A program made the position numbers and the translations under genes. A DNA stretch of 64,000 bases, taken from Polynucleobacter sp. 80A-SIGWE (GTDB taxonomy: Bacteria > Pseudomonadota > Gammaproteobacteria > Burkholderiales > Burkholderiaceae). Below the pieces are notes generated by a model. The model searched no databases. It had not been told where the DNA came from and saw nothing but the letters and a program-made list of their open reading frames with translations. Below, piece by piece: positions 47,055 through 55,758 of the stretch (within the stretch, counting starts at the first letter, position 1; each line of letters starts with the position of its first letter). The stretch is taken from contig NZ_JACVOR010000001.1 in the NCBI RefSeq assembly GCF_018882295.1, positions 682,001 through 746,000 on the forward strand, read 5' to 3'.

Positions 47055-48608
47055 TTAGCTACCGCTAAAGTTTCTACGTTGACCGCCAGATTTTGGTTTA
47101 GCAAAACGTGGACCAGCGGACGGGCGTGAGTCACCAGAGCGATTGCCACCAGCAGGACGTGAGTCACCAGAGCGTGCAGGGCGTGAATCGGCAAAACGAT
47201 TACCACCAGCAGGACGTGAATCGCCGGATGGACGTGAGTCACCAGAGCGAGATTCGAAATGATTGCCTGAGCGATTGCCACCGCCTCCGCCACCAGAACG
47301 AGACTCTGAACGAGCGCCTGAGCCATAACGACCACCACCGCCACCAGAGCGATTGCCGCCCCCAAAGCCACCACCAGAGCGACCGCCACCTGGGCGACCA
47401 CCGCCACCACCAAAGCTAGGCTTGGCTTGTGGCTCAAGGCCGGCGATAACAGAAGCAACGATGTCTTGCTGTGTAAAGCGTTCGATATTGCGAATCTTGG
47501 CGCGATCACGATGTTCAACCAAAGTGATAGCAACACCATTACGACCCGCACGACCAGTACGACCGATGCGATGCGTATAGTCTTCTGGCTTCATTGGCAA
47601 GCCAAAGTTAATCACGTGACTAATACGTGGCACGTCAATACCGCGAGCCGCTACGTCAGTCGCAACCAAAATTTTGGTGTGACCTTTACGCAAAGACTCA
47701 AGACGACGCATACGAACAGCTTGAGGCATTGCACCGTGTAAGGCGCTAGCTTCGTAACCATTGGCACGTAAGGTGTCAGCAATTTTTTCGCTTTCAACTT
47801 GAGTGCTTGCAAAAACTACCGCTTGATCCAAAGAGGCATCAGCCAAAATGTGCTCAAGCAATTTATGCTTGTGTGACATGCTGTCAGCCCAGTGGAGCTT
47901 CTGCTCAATGTTTGCGTGCTTTTCGCCAGCATGAGCAAGCTCAATACGTTTAGCGTTAGTAGTCAATTCATTTGCCAAAGACATAATCTTCGGTGCAAAA
48001 GTTGCAGAGAACATCAAGGTTTGAGTGCGAGCAGCGCAACGCTTATCAATTGCCTCGAGATCATCGGCAAATCCCATGTCGAGCATGCGATCGGCTTCGT
48101 CGATAACGAGCTGTTTGACATCATCTAAGCGAATTGCTTTGCTGTCAGTTAGGTCGAGCAAACGACCAGGAGTTGCGACAACTAACAATGCGCCTTTCAG
48201 CGCTTGGATTTGCTTGCCATAAGGCATGCCACCCATGACGGTTGCAATACGGATACCCTTCATGCCGCGAACTAAGTTCACTGCATCTGCGGCAACCTGC
48301 TGAGCTAATTCACGAGTAGGGCAGAGCACTAACACTTTAGGTTGTGCGCGGCCTGGTACAGGTGAGCCATTTGGGTTGTCTTCAATGAGTTGATTAATCA
48401 AAGGCAATAAGAAGGCTGCGGTTTTACCGCTACCAGTTTGGCTGCTGACCAATAAGTCACCGCCAGCGAGAGCCGCAGGAATAACCTGAGCTTGCACTTC
48501 AGTGGCTTGGGTATAACCCAGTTCAGCAACGTTTTTAAGGAGTGGCGCCGCGAGGGCGAAATTCTGGAAATCATTTCCAGAGGGATTGGTTTCTTTAGAA
48601 AAAGTCAT
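47055..48608 (-). CDS. rhlE: DEAD-box RNA helicase (RhlE-type)
   Basis: The 517-aa protein has the Q-motif FQNFALAAPLLKNVAELGYTQATEVQ region, Walker A SQTGSGKT (56-63), DEAD, SAT (MFSATFA) and HRIGRTGRAG. Beyond about residue 385 it turns into a Gly/Arg/Ser tail rich in SGDSRP and GGNR repeats, a common RNA-binding add-on. RhlE proteins act in ribosome assembly and RNA decay. The frame is open 14 codons further, but ATG 48608 is the better start. Its leader carries a hairpin covering the ribosome site (48617-48636). Confidence 0.92.
   Translation of the reverse strand: MTFSKETNPSGNDFQNFALAAPLLKNVAELGYTQATEVQAQVIPAALAGGDLLVSSQTGSGKTAAFLLPLINQLIEDNPNGSPVPGRAQPKVLVLCPTRELAQQVAADAVNLVRGMKGIRIATVMGGMPYGKQIQALKGALLVVATPGRLLDLTDSKAIRLDDVKQLVIDEADRMLDMGFADDLEAIDKRCAARTQTLMFSATFAPKIMSLANELTTNAKRIELAHAGEKHANIEQKLHWADSMSHKHKLLEHILADASLDQAVVFASTQVESEKIADTLRANGYEASALHGAMPQAVRMRRLESLRKGHTKILVATDVAARGIDVPRISHVINFGLPMKPEDYTHRIGRTGRAGRNGVAITLVEHRDRAKIRNIERFTQQDIVASVIAGLEPQAKPSFGGGGGRPGGGRSGGGFGGGNRSGGGGGRYGSGARSESRSGGGGGGNRSGNHFESRSGDSRPSGDSRPAGGNRFADSRPARSGDSRPAGGNRSGDSRPSAGPRFAKPKSGGQRRNFSGS
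47095..47400. repeat. Low-complexity tandem-like repeats in rhlE tail
   Basis: Imperfect direct repeats built on the coding pattern for SGDSRPAGGNR recur about five times, followed by GGGGR-type codons. The repeats are coding and vary in length, which makes this stretch prone to slippage and to strain differences. Confidence 0.75.
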
Positions 48609-48616
48609 GCTATTAC

Positions 48617-48636
48617 ACATCCCCTTTAAGGGATGT
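48617..48636 (-). promoter_or_regulatory. Hairpin over the rhlE ribosome site
   Basis: On the reverse strand ACATCCC pairs with GGGATGT around a short loop; the 3' arm contains the AAGGGG run that lies before ATG 48608. It may lower translation at rest. The remainder of the 251-bp gap to the aldehyde dehydrogenase gene shows nothing else definite. Confidence 0.4.
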
Positions 48637-48859
48637 CTCCGTGTATACACTCTTTGTTTTTTTGAGTGTGATGGTCAAAGGCATCGACCATCAGACAGGC
48701 GGCAGCGCGTTTTTTAAACTTTGTTGTTTATGACTTCTAAACGGTACGCTGAAATATAGCTGGGGGGCGATGAATCAAATTGCTTTAAAAAGCCTCCCAT
48801 TATGGCATTTTAAGATGCTAATTACAAGGGTTTTCCCGAATTAATTGCAAGTAATTCGA

Positions 48860-50263
48860 TTAACGCATCCAGCGCAGTAAGCGCTCAACACCTTTGCCGT
48901 AGGGTGGTCTAGCCAATTTGGTACCGCTTAAGAAATTGAGTCCAAAGAAACCTCGAACTTCTAATACCGATTTGCGATGACTAAACGCCTCAAAACCGGT
49001 TTTGCCATGATAGGCGCCCATACCGCTTGCACCGATGCCGCCAAACGGTAAATCTTCGATAGCTGCGTGCAATAGCGTGTCATTGATTGTTACGCCACCA
49101 GAGCGAGTCTCATTCAGAATGCGTTGCATCACCTTTTTATCTTTGCCGAACCAGTACAGAGCCAATGGCTTTGAACGTTCATTGATGTAGCGAATTGTTG
49201 AGTCGATATCGTTGATTGCCACAACTGGCAAGATAGGTCCAAAAACTTCTTCTTGCATGATGAGTGCATCTTCAGAAACATTGAAGAGTGCCACAGGCGT
49301 GAATGGCAACTCAGTGTTATCAGCAGAATGGATGAGTGGAATTGCTTGTGCCCCACGATCTACCGCATCTTGAACTAGTTGATGCCAACGCGCTAGTTGC
49401 TGCTCATCAATCGCACCAGTCAATCCCTCTGGATTGGAGAATTGTTTTTGAGCTGCATTCTGTAACTCTTGAATAAATGCCTCGCAATCACTTGCATGAA
49501 CCACTGCGTAGTCAGGCGCAATACAAGTTTGTCCGCCATTCACCAGCTTGCCGTAAATGATGCTAGCGGCAGCATCTTTGAGCTTGGCTGAGGAATCGAC
49601 AATCGCCGGCGATTTACCGCCTAACTCAAGGGTAATCGGTGTGAGATGATCTGCAGCTGCACGCATCACTTTCTTACCAATCTCTCCTGAGCCCGTAAAA
49701 AAGAGATGGTCAAAGGGGAGTGCCGCGAAAGATTCGGCAACATCCGTGCCACCAATGCTCACGCAAAATTCGCTAGGGTGAAAATATTCTTGGATCAATG
49801 TTGCCAAGAATCCGGATGTACGCGAACTTCTTTCTGAAGGCTTTAGCCAAACGCGATTACCTGCTGCAAATGCTGCAATGGCTGGAACCAGCGCCAGTTG
49901 CACGGGGTAATTCCAAGGGCTCATGATGCCAACGACACCCATCGTTTGCATTTGAGTCCAAGCGTGAGATGAGCCTAAGAATCCTGGTGTTGTGACCAAC
50001 TGAGGTTTCATCCACTCTTTGAGATGTTTGCGAACATGCTTACATGCTTGATAAATCATCTGAAATTCCAGAAGCTGACTCTCAATTGAGTGACGAATAC
50101 CAAAGTCTGCAGCCAAGACTTTGCAGATTTTTTCTTCATTGGCAGAAATCATTTGCTCAATGCGCCCAATTCGCTCGAGGCGAACCTCTAGAGTAGGGTT
50201 GGGTTCTGCAGCATAAGCAGCCTTGATTTCATCTAATTGGAGTGTGAAGCGATTTATCGACAT
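48860..50263 (-). CDS. Aldehyde dehydrogenase (coniferyl-aldehyde type)
   Basis: The 467-aa NAD(P)-dependent enzyme has the catalytic Glu in ELGGKSP, the catalytic Cys in NGGQTCIAPDY and the class-3 ALDH motif GIMSPWNYPVQL. This membrane-associated, shorter group includes CalB and fatty aldehyde dehydrogenases. The frame extends six codons to a TTG at 50281; ATG 50263 is chosen, but neither has a good ribosome site. It is divergent from msrA, and the true substrate is not known. Confidence 0.88.
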   Translation of the reverse strand: MSINRFTLQLDEIKAAYAAEPNPTLEVRLERIGRIEQMISANEEKICKVLAADFGIRHSIESQLLEFQMIYQACKHVRKHLKEWMKPQLVTTPGFLGSSHAWTQMQTMGVVGIMSPWNYPVQLALVPAIAAFAAGNRVWLKPSERSSRTSGFLATLIQEYFHPSEFCVSIGGTDVAESFAALPFDHLFFTGSGEIGKKVMRAAADHLTPITLELGGKSPAIVDSSAKLKDAAASIIYGKLVNGGQTCIAPDYAVVHASDCEAFIQELQNAAQKQFSNPEGLTGAIDEQQLARWHQLVQDAVDRGAQAIPLIHSADNTELPFTPVALFNVSEDALIMQEEVFGPILPVVAINDIDSTIRYINERSKPLALYWFGKDKKVMQRILNETRSGGVTINDTLLHAAIEDLPFGGIGASGMGAYHGKTGFEAFSHRKSVLEVRGFFGLNFLSGTKLARPPYGKGVERLLRWMR

Positions 50264-50314
50264 GGGTTTTATGTGGGGCAAGCAAACGATTGAATAAGGT
50301 ATTAGGATAAAGGT

Positions 50315-50887
50315 ATGAACGAAACTATCCTCAAAAACCAGCCAAGCCTTGAACGCGCCACTTTGGGAGGCGGCTGTTTCTGGTGCCTAGAGGCGGTTTA
50401 CCAGCAAATCACTGGCGTGAGTGCAGTAGTTTCAGGGTATGCAGGGGGAGCGATGCCAAACCCTGACTATGAGTCTGTTTGCTCGGGTCAAACAGGGCAT
50501 GCTGAAATCGTTGACGTCTATTTTGATCCAGCGCTGGTCTCTTACCGTGATTTATTGGAAATCTTTTTTGTTATTCATGATCCAACTACCTTGAACTATC
50601 AGGGTAATGATCACGGCACCCAATATCGTTCAGTGATCTTTACTCATAGCGATAGCCAAAGCGCAACCGCTCATGAGGTAGTGAAAGAGCTGGAGGAGGC
50701 GAAAATCTATTCCAATCCAGTGGTGACGCAAATTGATGTGGCGCCGGTTATTTATCCAGCCGAGGATTATCACCAGAATTATTTTCGTCAGCATCCAGGG
50801 CAGGGCTACTGCATGGCAGTAGTTGCTCCTAAGTTGGCAAAATTTAGATCAAAGTTTCAATCTCTGATTGCGTCAGAGTTTCGCTAG
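50315..50887 (+). CDS. msrA: Peptide methionine sulfoxide reductase A
   Basis: The 190-aa enzyme repairs oxidised methionine (S form). The catalytic Cys is in GGGCFWCLEAVYQQ, and YAGGAMPNPDYESVCSGQTGHAE and the final YHQNYFRQHPGQGYC with a resolving Cys are intact. It faces the pdxH gene convergently with 20 bp between. Confidence 0.96.
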   Translation: MNETILKNQPSLERATLGGGCFWCLEAVYQQITGVSAVVSGYAGGAMPNPDYESVCSGQTGHAEIVDVYFDPALVSYRDLLEIFFVIHDPTTLNYQGNDHGTQYRSVIFTHSDSQSATAHEVVKELEEAKIYSNPVVTQIDVAPVIYPAEDYHQNYFRQHPGQGYCMAVVAPKLAKFRSKFQSLIASEFR

Positions 50888-50907
50888 TGTAAGTGCTGGT
50901 GAAGCTA

Positions 50908-51543
50908 TTAAGGCGCTAGGCGAGCAATACGCCAGTGCGCACCTTCAAGTTGGTAGTGAATGCGATCATGCAGGCGAGAGGGTCGACCTTGCCAGAATTC
51001 AATTTCAGTAGGGTGTAAGCGATAACCACCCCAATGTTCAGGTCTTGGCGGCTTATCCCCAAAGTCAGCTGCGAAACGTTTTTCAGCTTCTTCAAGAAAT
51101 TCGCGATTGGGAATCTCAGCACTTTGTGGCGAAGCCCAAGCCCCAATTCGGGAAGCTGCTGGGCGGGAGTGGAAGTATTCGTCGCTCTCAGTAGGGCTAA
51201 CACGCTCAACCATTCCTTTGATGCGAACCTGGCGTTCTAGTTCATGCCAATGAAATAACAAAGCAGCATGAGGGCGAACAGCCAAATCTTTGCCTTTTTG
51301 GCTTTCATAATTGGTAAAGAAGGTAAAGCCAGCCTCATCAGCACCTTTTAGTAAGACAATACGAGCTGATGGATTGCCTGCTGTATCTGCTGTTGCCAAA
51401 GTCATTGAGTTGGGTTCAGGACATTCCGCTTTGACGGCTTGATCAAACCAAACCTGAAACAAGCTCAGTGGATTGGGCGGAACCTCAGTCTCTGAAAGCT
51501 GGCCAAAGGTATAGTTTTTGCGGAGTTGAGCGATGGAGTCCAT
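50908..51543 (-). CDS. pdxH: Pyridoxamine 5'-phosphate oxidase
   Basis: The 211-aa FMN enzyme makes pyridoxal phosphate. Family blocks [48 protein letters not shown] and the C-terminal [13 protein letters not shown] are intact. The open frame runs 63 codons further upstream, but that extension is antisense to tcdA; ATG 51543 is the normal start. Starts of pdxH and tcdA lie 22 bp apart. Confidence 0.95.
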   Translation of the reverse strand: MDSIAQLRKNYTFGQLSETEVPPNPLSLFQVWFDQAVKAECPEPNSMTLATADTAGNPSARIVLLKGADEAGFTFFTNYESQKGKDLAVRPHAALLFHWHELERQVRIKGMVERVSPTESDEYFHSRPAASRIGAWASPQSAEIPNREFLEEAEKRFAADFGDKPPRPEHWGGYRLHPTEIEFWQGRPSRLHDRIHYQLEGAHWRIARLAP

Positions 51544-51565
51544 TTTTTCAGTATAAAGAGAAGCT

Positions 51566-52348
51566 ATGGCAGAAGACAAGATAGAAGACAGTGTGGGAGA
51601 TCGTCGCTTTGGGGGTGTAGCCCGGCTATATGGACCAGAGTTGCGTGAGCGTTTTCGAGATGCCACAGTCGTCGTGGCTGGATTGGGTGGGGTAGGCTCT
51701 TGGGCTGCTGAAGCTTTAGCTCGTACCGCCATCGGCCATCTTGTCTTAATTGATTTTGATCACATTGCCGAAAGCAACACCAATCGTCAGTTACATGCGC
51801 TTGAAGGTGAGTATGGCAAAGCAAAAGTACAAGCCATGACTGAGCGCATTCGTCAAATTAATCCTGAAATTACGCTCACTACACATGATGCATTTTTGGA
51901 GCCAGAAAATCTGGATACTTTGATTCCTGAAAATGCGATTGTTTTAGATGCTACGGATTCAGTGCAAACCAAAATTGCTTTAGCGGTTTGGGCAAACAAA
52001 AATCAGCGAGCTTTAGTGATGTGTGGTGCTGCTGGTGGAAAGTCAGATCCTACCTCTGTGCGATGTGATGATCTTTCTAGAACGGAGCAAGATGCGTTAC
52101 TAGCAAAAGTACGTCAAGGCCTCAGACAGGATCATGGCTTCTCTAGAAATCTGAAGAGAAAGATTGGTATACGCGCAATCTACTCACACGAGCCTCGCGC
52201 AGGAGTTGCTAGCGGTGGGCTTGCTTGTTCTGGTTACGGCTCCACAGTGATGGTTACTGCAGCCTGTGGTTTGGCTGCAGCCGCCGAAGTTTTAAATCTA
52301 ATTGCTGACCAACAAGTGATTTCTTCAAATCAGCCAGTAAATCCTTAA
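51566..52348 (+). CDS. tcdA: tRNA threonylcarbamoyladenosine dehydratase
   Basis: The 260-aa E1-like enzyme cyclises t6A37 in tRNA to ct6A using ATP. The nucleotide fold [15 protein letters not shown] (about 36-50) and the family blocks [13 protein letters not shown] and [15 protein letters not shown] are clear. It replaces zinc-binding UBA enzymes of the ThiF/MoeB kind, which have Cys pairs that are missing here. Confidence 0.93.
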   Translation: MAEDKIEDSVGDRRFGGVARLYGPELRERFRDATVVVAGLGGVGSWAAEALARTAIGHLVLIDFDHIAESNTNRQLHALEGEYGKAKVQAMTERIRQINPEITLTTHDAFLEPENLDTLIPENAIVLDATDSVQTKIALAVWANKNQRALVMCGAAGGKSDPTSVRCDDLSRTEQDALLAKVRQGLRQDHGFSRNLKRKIGIRAIYSHEPRAGVASGGLACSGYGSTVMVTAACGLAAAAEVLNLIADQQVISSNQPVNP

Positions 52349-52501
52349 GGGGAATCCCTGTAGGAAATTACTGATTCTGATGTCATCCCAAATTTCTTAA
52401 TTTGCTAATGGGCTAGTACCTACCTAGCACATCCATTTCTTACGCATCAAATTTGTTTGTATAAATACTTTTCGTATTTTTCTGCCCTAGTGTAGATGCG
52501 C

Positions 52502-52560
52502 AGTCCTCCCTAGACTTTGCCTCGTTGGTGATTTACCAACGACAAATCGAAAGGAGGTCT
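52502..52560 (+). promoter_or_regulatory. Possible Shine-Dalgarno-sequestering leader of permease
   Basis: AGTCCTCC (52502-52509) can pair with GGAGGTCT (52553-52560) at 7 of 8 positions, hiding the ribosome site. It encloses a hairpin CGTTGGT/ACCAACG (52523-52541). Both elements fit one structure. The rest of the 215-bp gap after tcdA shows no other clear feature. Confidence 0.4.
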
Positions 52561-52563
52561 CTT

Positions 52564-53946
52564 TTGCAGACTGAACAAACTGGTTTACAGCGCCACCTCA
52601 AAGTGCGGCACATTCGCCTCATGGCATTGGGGTCGACTATTGGGGTTGGATTATTTCTAGGCTCGGCAAGCGCGATTCAGATCGCGGGACCTTCAATCTT
52701 GTTGGGATATCTACTGGCTGGCATTGTTGCCTTCATCGTCCTTCGCGCTTTAGGTGAGATGGCGGTGCATGAGCCAGTCGCAGGTTCATTTGCGGCATAT
52801 GCCAATACCTACGTAGGGCCGCTTGCGGGCTATATGGTTGGATGGGGTTACTGGACCTATTGGATTGTTGTCGGAATAGCTGAAGTGACTGCTGTTGGCA
52901 TCTACATGACCATTTGGTTTCCTGAGACACCTCAGTGGATCTGGGCTTTGTCTTCCATCTTGATGATGGGTCTGATCAATCTCATCGCCGTAAAAGTATT
53001 TGGTGAATTTGAGTTTTGGTTTGCTCTCATCAAAGTAGTTGCCATCGTTGCCATGATTGCATTGGGTGGTTCAGTCATTTTCTTTGGCTTTACAAATGAT
53101 TGGAATCCCATTGGTTTCAGTAACTTATGGCAGCACGGAGGCTTCTTCCCTAATGGAATTAGTGGAATGCTGCTTTCCTTGCAGATGGTCTTATTTGCTT
53201 ACGTTGGTATTGAGATGATTGGTTTATCTGCTGGTGAAGCAGAGAACCCTCGCAAGACTATTCCGATGGCAATTGATTCTCTAGCATGGCGCATCTTGAT
53301 TTTCTATATGGGTGCAATCCTCGTTATCTTAGCGATCTTTCCTTGGAATGAAGTTGGTCAACAAGGTAGTCCATTCGTAGTGATGTTTGAGCGGATTGGT
53401 TTGCGTGAAGCCGCTGGAATCATTAACTTCGTAGTCATTACTGCCGCATTGTCATCCTGTAATGCCGGCATCTTTAGTGGCGGACGCCTCTTATATGCGC
53501 TCTCAGTGAATGGCTATGCACCTTCGCCATTTGCCAAGTTATCCAAATATGGCGTGCCACATCGTGCGGTGATGTCGACAGTCGCAGTTTGTATGACCGG
53601 TGTGGTGCTCAACTACTTTGTTCCAGATAAGGCATTTCAGTACGTCATGGCTGCAGTTACCTTTATTGGGCTGATGGTATGGATTGCAATCTTGCTCACC
53701 CAAATTCAATTTCGTCGCTCTCTTACAAAAACCCAGGTTGCTGAATTGGCATATCGCACGCCTTGGTGGCCCTATTCCTCGTGGTTCGCATTGGCATTCA
53801 TTGCCTTGGTAGTGGTGTTAATGGGCTTTCATGAGGATGCACGGATTGCACTGGTTTTAGGTCCGTGTTTATTGGGCGTGTATCTAGCCATGTTCTACAT
53901 CGTTGGCCTGCATCGCAAAACAAAACTGAGTCGTGAATTCAAATAA
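52564..53946 (+). CDS. Amino acid permease (APC/AAT family)
   Basis: The 460-aa inner-membrane transporter has about 12 helices and the family start LKVRHIRLMALGSTIGVGLFLGSA. It looks like ProY/CycA-type importers. The frame could begin at TTG 52525, but AAAGGAGGT (52550-52558) points to a TTG at 52564, so this start is preferred. The alanine dehydrogenase gene follows 10 bp later, so alanine or a related amino acid is a likely cargo. Confidence 0.9.
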   Translation: MQTEQTGLQRHLKVRHIRLMALGSTIGVGLFLGSASAIQIAGPSILLGYLLAGIVAFIVLRALGEMAVHEPVAGSFAAYANTYVGPLAGYMVGWGYWTYWIVVGIAEVTAVGIYMTIWFPETPQWIWALSSILMMGLINLIAVKVFGEFEFWFALIKVVAIVAMIALGGSVIFFGFTNDWNPIGFSNLWQHGGFFPNGISGMLLSLQMVLFAYVGIEMIGLSAGEAENPRKTIPMAIDSLAWRILIFYMGAILVILAIFPWNEVGQQGSPFVVMFERIGLREAAGIINFVVITAALSSCNAGIFSGGRLLYALSVNGYAPSPFAKLSKYGVPHRAVMSTVAVCMTGVVLNYFVPDKAFQYVMAAVTFIGLMVWIAILLTQIQFRRSLTKTQVAELAYRTPWWPYSSWFALAFIALVVVLMGFHEDARIALVLGPCLLGVYLAMFYIVGLHRKTKLSREFK

Positions 53947-53956
53947 GGAGACATAA

Positions 53957-55075
53957 ATGATTATTGGCGTACCTCAAGAAGTAAAAAATAATGAATTTCG
54001 TGTTGGCTTAACCCCGGGTAATGTGAGGGGTTTATGTAAGCAAGGTCATTCTGTCTTAGTGCAGAGAGGAGCTGGTGAGCAAATTGGTCTGAGCGATGAA
54101 TCCTATCGCTTAGCTGGCGCTACTTTGATCAATAGCGCTGCTGAAGTCTTTGCAAAAGCAGATATGGTAGTGAAGGTGAAGGAGCCTCAGCCACAAGAGT
54201 GTGCGATGTTGCGTGAAGATCAAATTCTGTTTACTTATTTGCATCTAGCCCCAGATCCACAGCAAACTAAGGCGCTGCTTGCCTCGGGCGCGAGTTGCAT
54301 CGCCTATGAGACTGTTACTTCTTGTAGCGGTGCCCTGCCATTGTTAGCCCCAATGAGTGAAGTTGCGGGCAGGATGTCAATTCAGGCGGCGGCTTCGCAT
54401 TTGGAAAAAACAAATGGCGGCTTGGGTATCTTGATGGCGGGTGTGCCTGGAGTGGCACCTGCAAAGGTAGTCATATTAGGTGCGGGTGTAGTGGGGCGCA
54501 ACGCTTTGCAGATGGCAGTTGGTATGGGTGCAGATGTTTGCATCTTTGATCGCAACATTGATTGCTTGAGACAGATTGATATGCTCTATGGCAATCGCGT
54601 AAGAACCTTCTATGCTGATCCACTTTTAGTGGAGTTGGAGGTATGTGAAGCGGATGTCGTGATTGGTGCCGTATTGTTGCCTGGCGCTGCAGCCCCTAAG
54701 CTAGTGACCAGAGAGATGGTGCGCAAAATGAAAGCGGGTGCAGTAGTAGTGGATGTGGCAATTGATCAAGGCGGCTGCTTTGAGACGTCTAAAGCTACTA
54801 CTCACGCAGATCCTACCTTTATCGTAGATGGTGTGCTGCACTACTGCGTTGCAAATATGCCAGGAGCCGTTGCCAGAACATCCACCTTTGCTTTGACGAA
54901 TGCAACTTACCCGTACATTGAGGCCTTAGCAAATAGTGGAATGGTGAAAGCCCTTTCACATAACCATCATCTGCGAAATGGCTTGAGTGTGCATCGAGGT
55001 AATCTCACCTCTGAGCCAGTAGCTAAGGCACAAAAAGTCGACTTTGTATCAGCGGAAGAGTTGCTAGCTGCTTAG
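53957..55075 (+). CDS. ald: Alanine dehydrogenase
   Basis: The 372-aa NAD enzyme deaminates L-alanine to pyruvate and ammonium. The start MIIGVPQEVKNNEFRVGLTP, MSEVAGRMSIQAAASHLEK and the Rossmann loop ILGAGVVGRNALQMAVG are diagnostic. AAGGAG precedes it. Together with the permease upstream it forms an alanine-use pair. Confidence 0.95.
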   Translation: MIIGVPQEVKNNEFRVGLTPGNVRGLCKQGHSVLVQRGAGEQIGLSDESYRLAGATLINSAAEVFAKADMVVKVKEPQPQECAMLREDQILFTYLHLAPDPQQTKALLASGASCIAYETVTSCSGALPLLAPMSEVAGRMSIQAAASHLEKTNGGLGILMAGVPGVAPAKVVILGAGVVGRNALQMAVGMGADVCIFDRNIDCLRQIDMLYGNRVRTFYADPLLVELEVCEADVVIGAVLLPGAAAPKLVTREMVRKMKAGAVVVDVAIDQGGCFETSKATTHADPTFIVDGVLHYCVANMPGAVARTSTFALTNATYPYIEALANSGMVKALSHNHHLRNGLSVHRGNLTSEPVAKAQKVDFVSAEELLAA

Positions 55076-55106
55076 TTGCTCCACCTAAGTTGTCATGAGT
55101 GAATGT

Positions 55107-55128
55107 CTTGGGAGTCTGTGCTCCCAAG
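55107..55128 (+). terminator. Possible weak terminator after ald
   Basis: CTTGGGAG and CTCCCAAG form an 8-bp stem around TCTGTG, followed only by CTTTCCTCT, which is a poor T run. It may partly separate ald from the Gdt1-type gene. Confidence 0.45.
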
Positions 55129-55149
55129 CTTTCCTCTATCATTAAGAGC

Positions 55150-55725
55150 ATGGACTTATCTGCTTTAGCACTTTCTACTGGTGTAGTCGCTCTCGCTGAG
55201 ATGGGCGATAAAACCCAATTACTCTCTTTGATGTTGGCTGCGCGTTATCCAAAGCAGGCGCTTGCCATTATTGGTGGGATATTCATTGCGACGATTGCCA
55301 ATCATGCTTGTGCAGCATTGCTAGGCCATTGGTTAACTACTTTTATCAACCCAGATCTTCTGAAGTGGGTCTTGGGCTTGAGTTTTTTAGGAATTGGTCT
55401 GTGGCTATTGGTGCCTGATCACATTGATGATGCTGGTGGGTCAAAGGTGGCTGATAAAGCCTTGCAAGTATTTATGTTGACGGTTGGACTCTTTTTCTTG
55501 GCGGAGATGGGGGATAAGACCCAAATCGCTACGATTGCCCTCGGCGCTAAATATTCTGATGTCTTTTCAGTAACAGTTGGCACCACTTTGGGGATGATGT
55601 TGGCTAATGCGCCAGCAGTCTGGATTGGGCAGAAATTTACCAAGCGTATGCCCATTAAGTGGGTGCATGCTGTAGCTGCCGTCACTTTCATTGCCATTGG
55701 TATTTTCACCCTCGTTTGGGCTTAG
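55150..55725 (+). CDS. Gdt1/TMEM165 (UPF0016)-family cation transporter
   Basis: The 191-aa membrane protein has six helices and two copies of the E-x-G-D-K-T motif: EMGDKTQLLSL (about 16-26) and EMGDKTQIATI (about 122-132). Members export Mn2+ or exchange Ca2+/Mn2+ with protons. ATG 55150 is chosen because it starts the first helix; the frame from 55099 is unsupported. No manganese riboswitch is seen upstream. Confidence 0.9.
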   Translation: MDLSALALSTGVVALAEMGDKTQLLSLMLAARYPKQALAIIGGIFIATIANHACAALLGHWLTTFINPDLLKWVLGLSFLGIGLWLLVPDHIDDAGGSKVADKALQVFMLTVGLFFLAEMGDKTQIATIALGAKYSDVFSVTVGTTLGMMLANAPAVWIGQKFTKRMPIKWVHAVAAVTFIAIGIFTLVWA

Positions 55726-55758
55726 GCTGAATTTTTCTAGGGGGCTTAAAATTGCCCT

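Noticed and set aside
47095..47400. Repeats that could suggest a CRISPR array
   Set aside because: Repeats are imperfect, lack unique spacers of even size and code for the helicase tail.
47000..47551. 183-codon alternative frame in the rhlE tail
   Set aside because: It is a low-complexity shadow of the Gly/Arg-rich repeats and has a hydrophobic, repetitive make-up.
51544..51732. 63-codon extension of pdxH
   Set aside because: It lies antisense in tcdA and has a low-complexity Ser/Arg/Pro composition.
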